From: Sphagnum compactum | Lineage: Eukaryota; Bryophyta; Sphagnopsida; Sphagnales | Direction: 5' to 3' | Assembly (NCBI GenBank): GCA_965153455.1 | Contig: OZ234504.1 | Coordinates: 10,850,001 to 10,914,000, forward strand | Length of the DNA: 64,000 nucleotides | Shown here: piece after piece, positions 63,906 through 64,000 of the stretch | How the letters are laid out: each line of letters begins with the position of its first letter | Numbering within the stretch: position 1 is the first letter of the stretch | Notes under the pieces: generated by a model | Told to the model about the DNA's origin: nothing | What the model saw: only the letters and a program-made list of their open reading frames with translations | The model's database searches: none | Made by a program: the position numbers and the translations under genes

Positions 63906-64000
63906 CACCATCTGTTTTGTGCAATTGCAGTCTTATCAAGATGTTGAACTTTTTCCATACTTCACCCAAAAAAAGGGCTTTGTAAGCATGCATAACTCAG

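Overview
The window looks like nuclear DNA of a green plant (streptophyte lineage). Protein-coding genes are split by many GT-AG introns of 70 to 900 bases. Gene content is plant-specific: organelle-type peptide deformylase, a photosystem I antenna relic, plant-type aldehyde oxidase, and a plant-only membrane protein. Long AT-rich intergenic stretches hold decayed transposons, MITEs and tandem repeats. I cannot name the species. A non-flowering land plant (moss, fern or relative) is my weak preference, from the style of the transposon relics and the genome texture only.

Layout. 1-8.3 kb: an ~820-bp fold-back element (about 1385-2204); a multi-exon glycosyltransferase-like pseudogene on the minus strand (3868-6042); a ~58-bp minisatellite (about 7680-8000). 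8.35-11.4 kb: an intact six-exon peptide deformylase gene (plus). 11.4-24.3 kb: AT-rich DNA with a copia remnant, a small-palindrome repeat field, a pogo-like transposase pseudogene (minus), a 3 x 95-bp tandem repeat and a Tourist-like MITE with TTA target duplication. 24.6-28.05 kb: intact nine-exon EMC2 (plus). 29.9-30.6 kb: a 5'-truncated LHCA2 pseudogene with two frameshifts and a stop. 30.6-40.9 kb: mostly unassigned DNA with one copy of a dispersed repeat, hairpins and a lysine-rich low-complexity ORF. 40.9-43.2 kb: an intact two-exon gene for a plant-conserved membrane-anchored protein of unknown function. 43.2-52.1 kb: AT-rich repeats, including TAGG/CCTA arrays and tRNA-like SINE-type sequences. 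52.1-59.1 kb: an intact thirteen-exon aldehyde oxidase gene (minus). 59.1-64 kb: a MITE-like element just upstream of aldehyde oxidase, the second copy of the dispersed repeat, degenerate tandem repeats, a telomere-like motif and a ~43-bp minisatellite with a palindromic core.

The four intact genes do separate jobs: N-terminal processing of organelle-made proteins, membrane-protein insertion at the ER, an unknown endomembrane role, and molybdenum-dependent aldehyde oxidation. I see no operon-like or pathway clustering. All splice models were built by hand from reading-frame continuity, splice-site consensus and recalled family sequences. Exon junctions are phase-consistent throughout the four intact genes. 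No database search was run.
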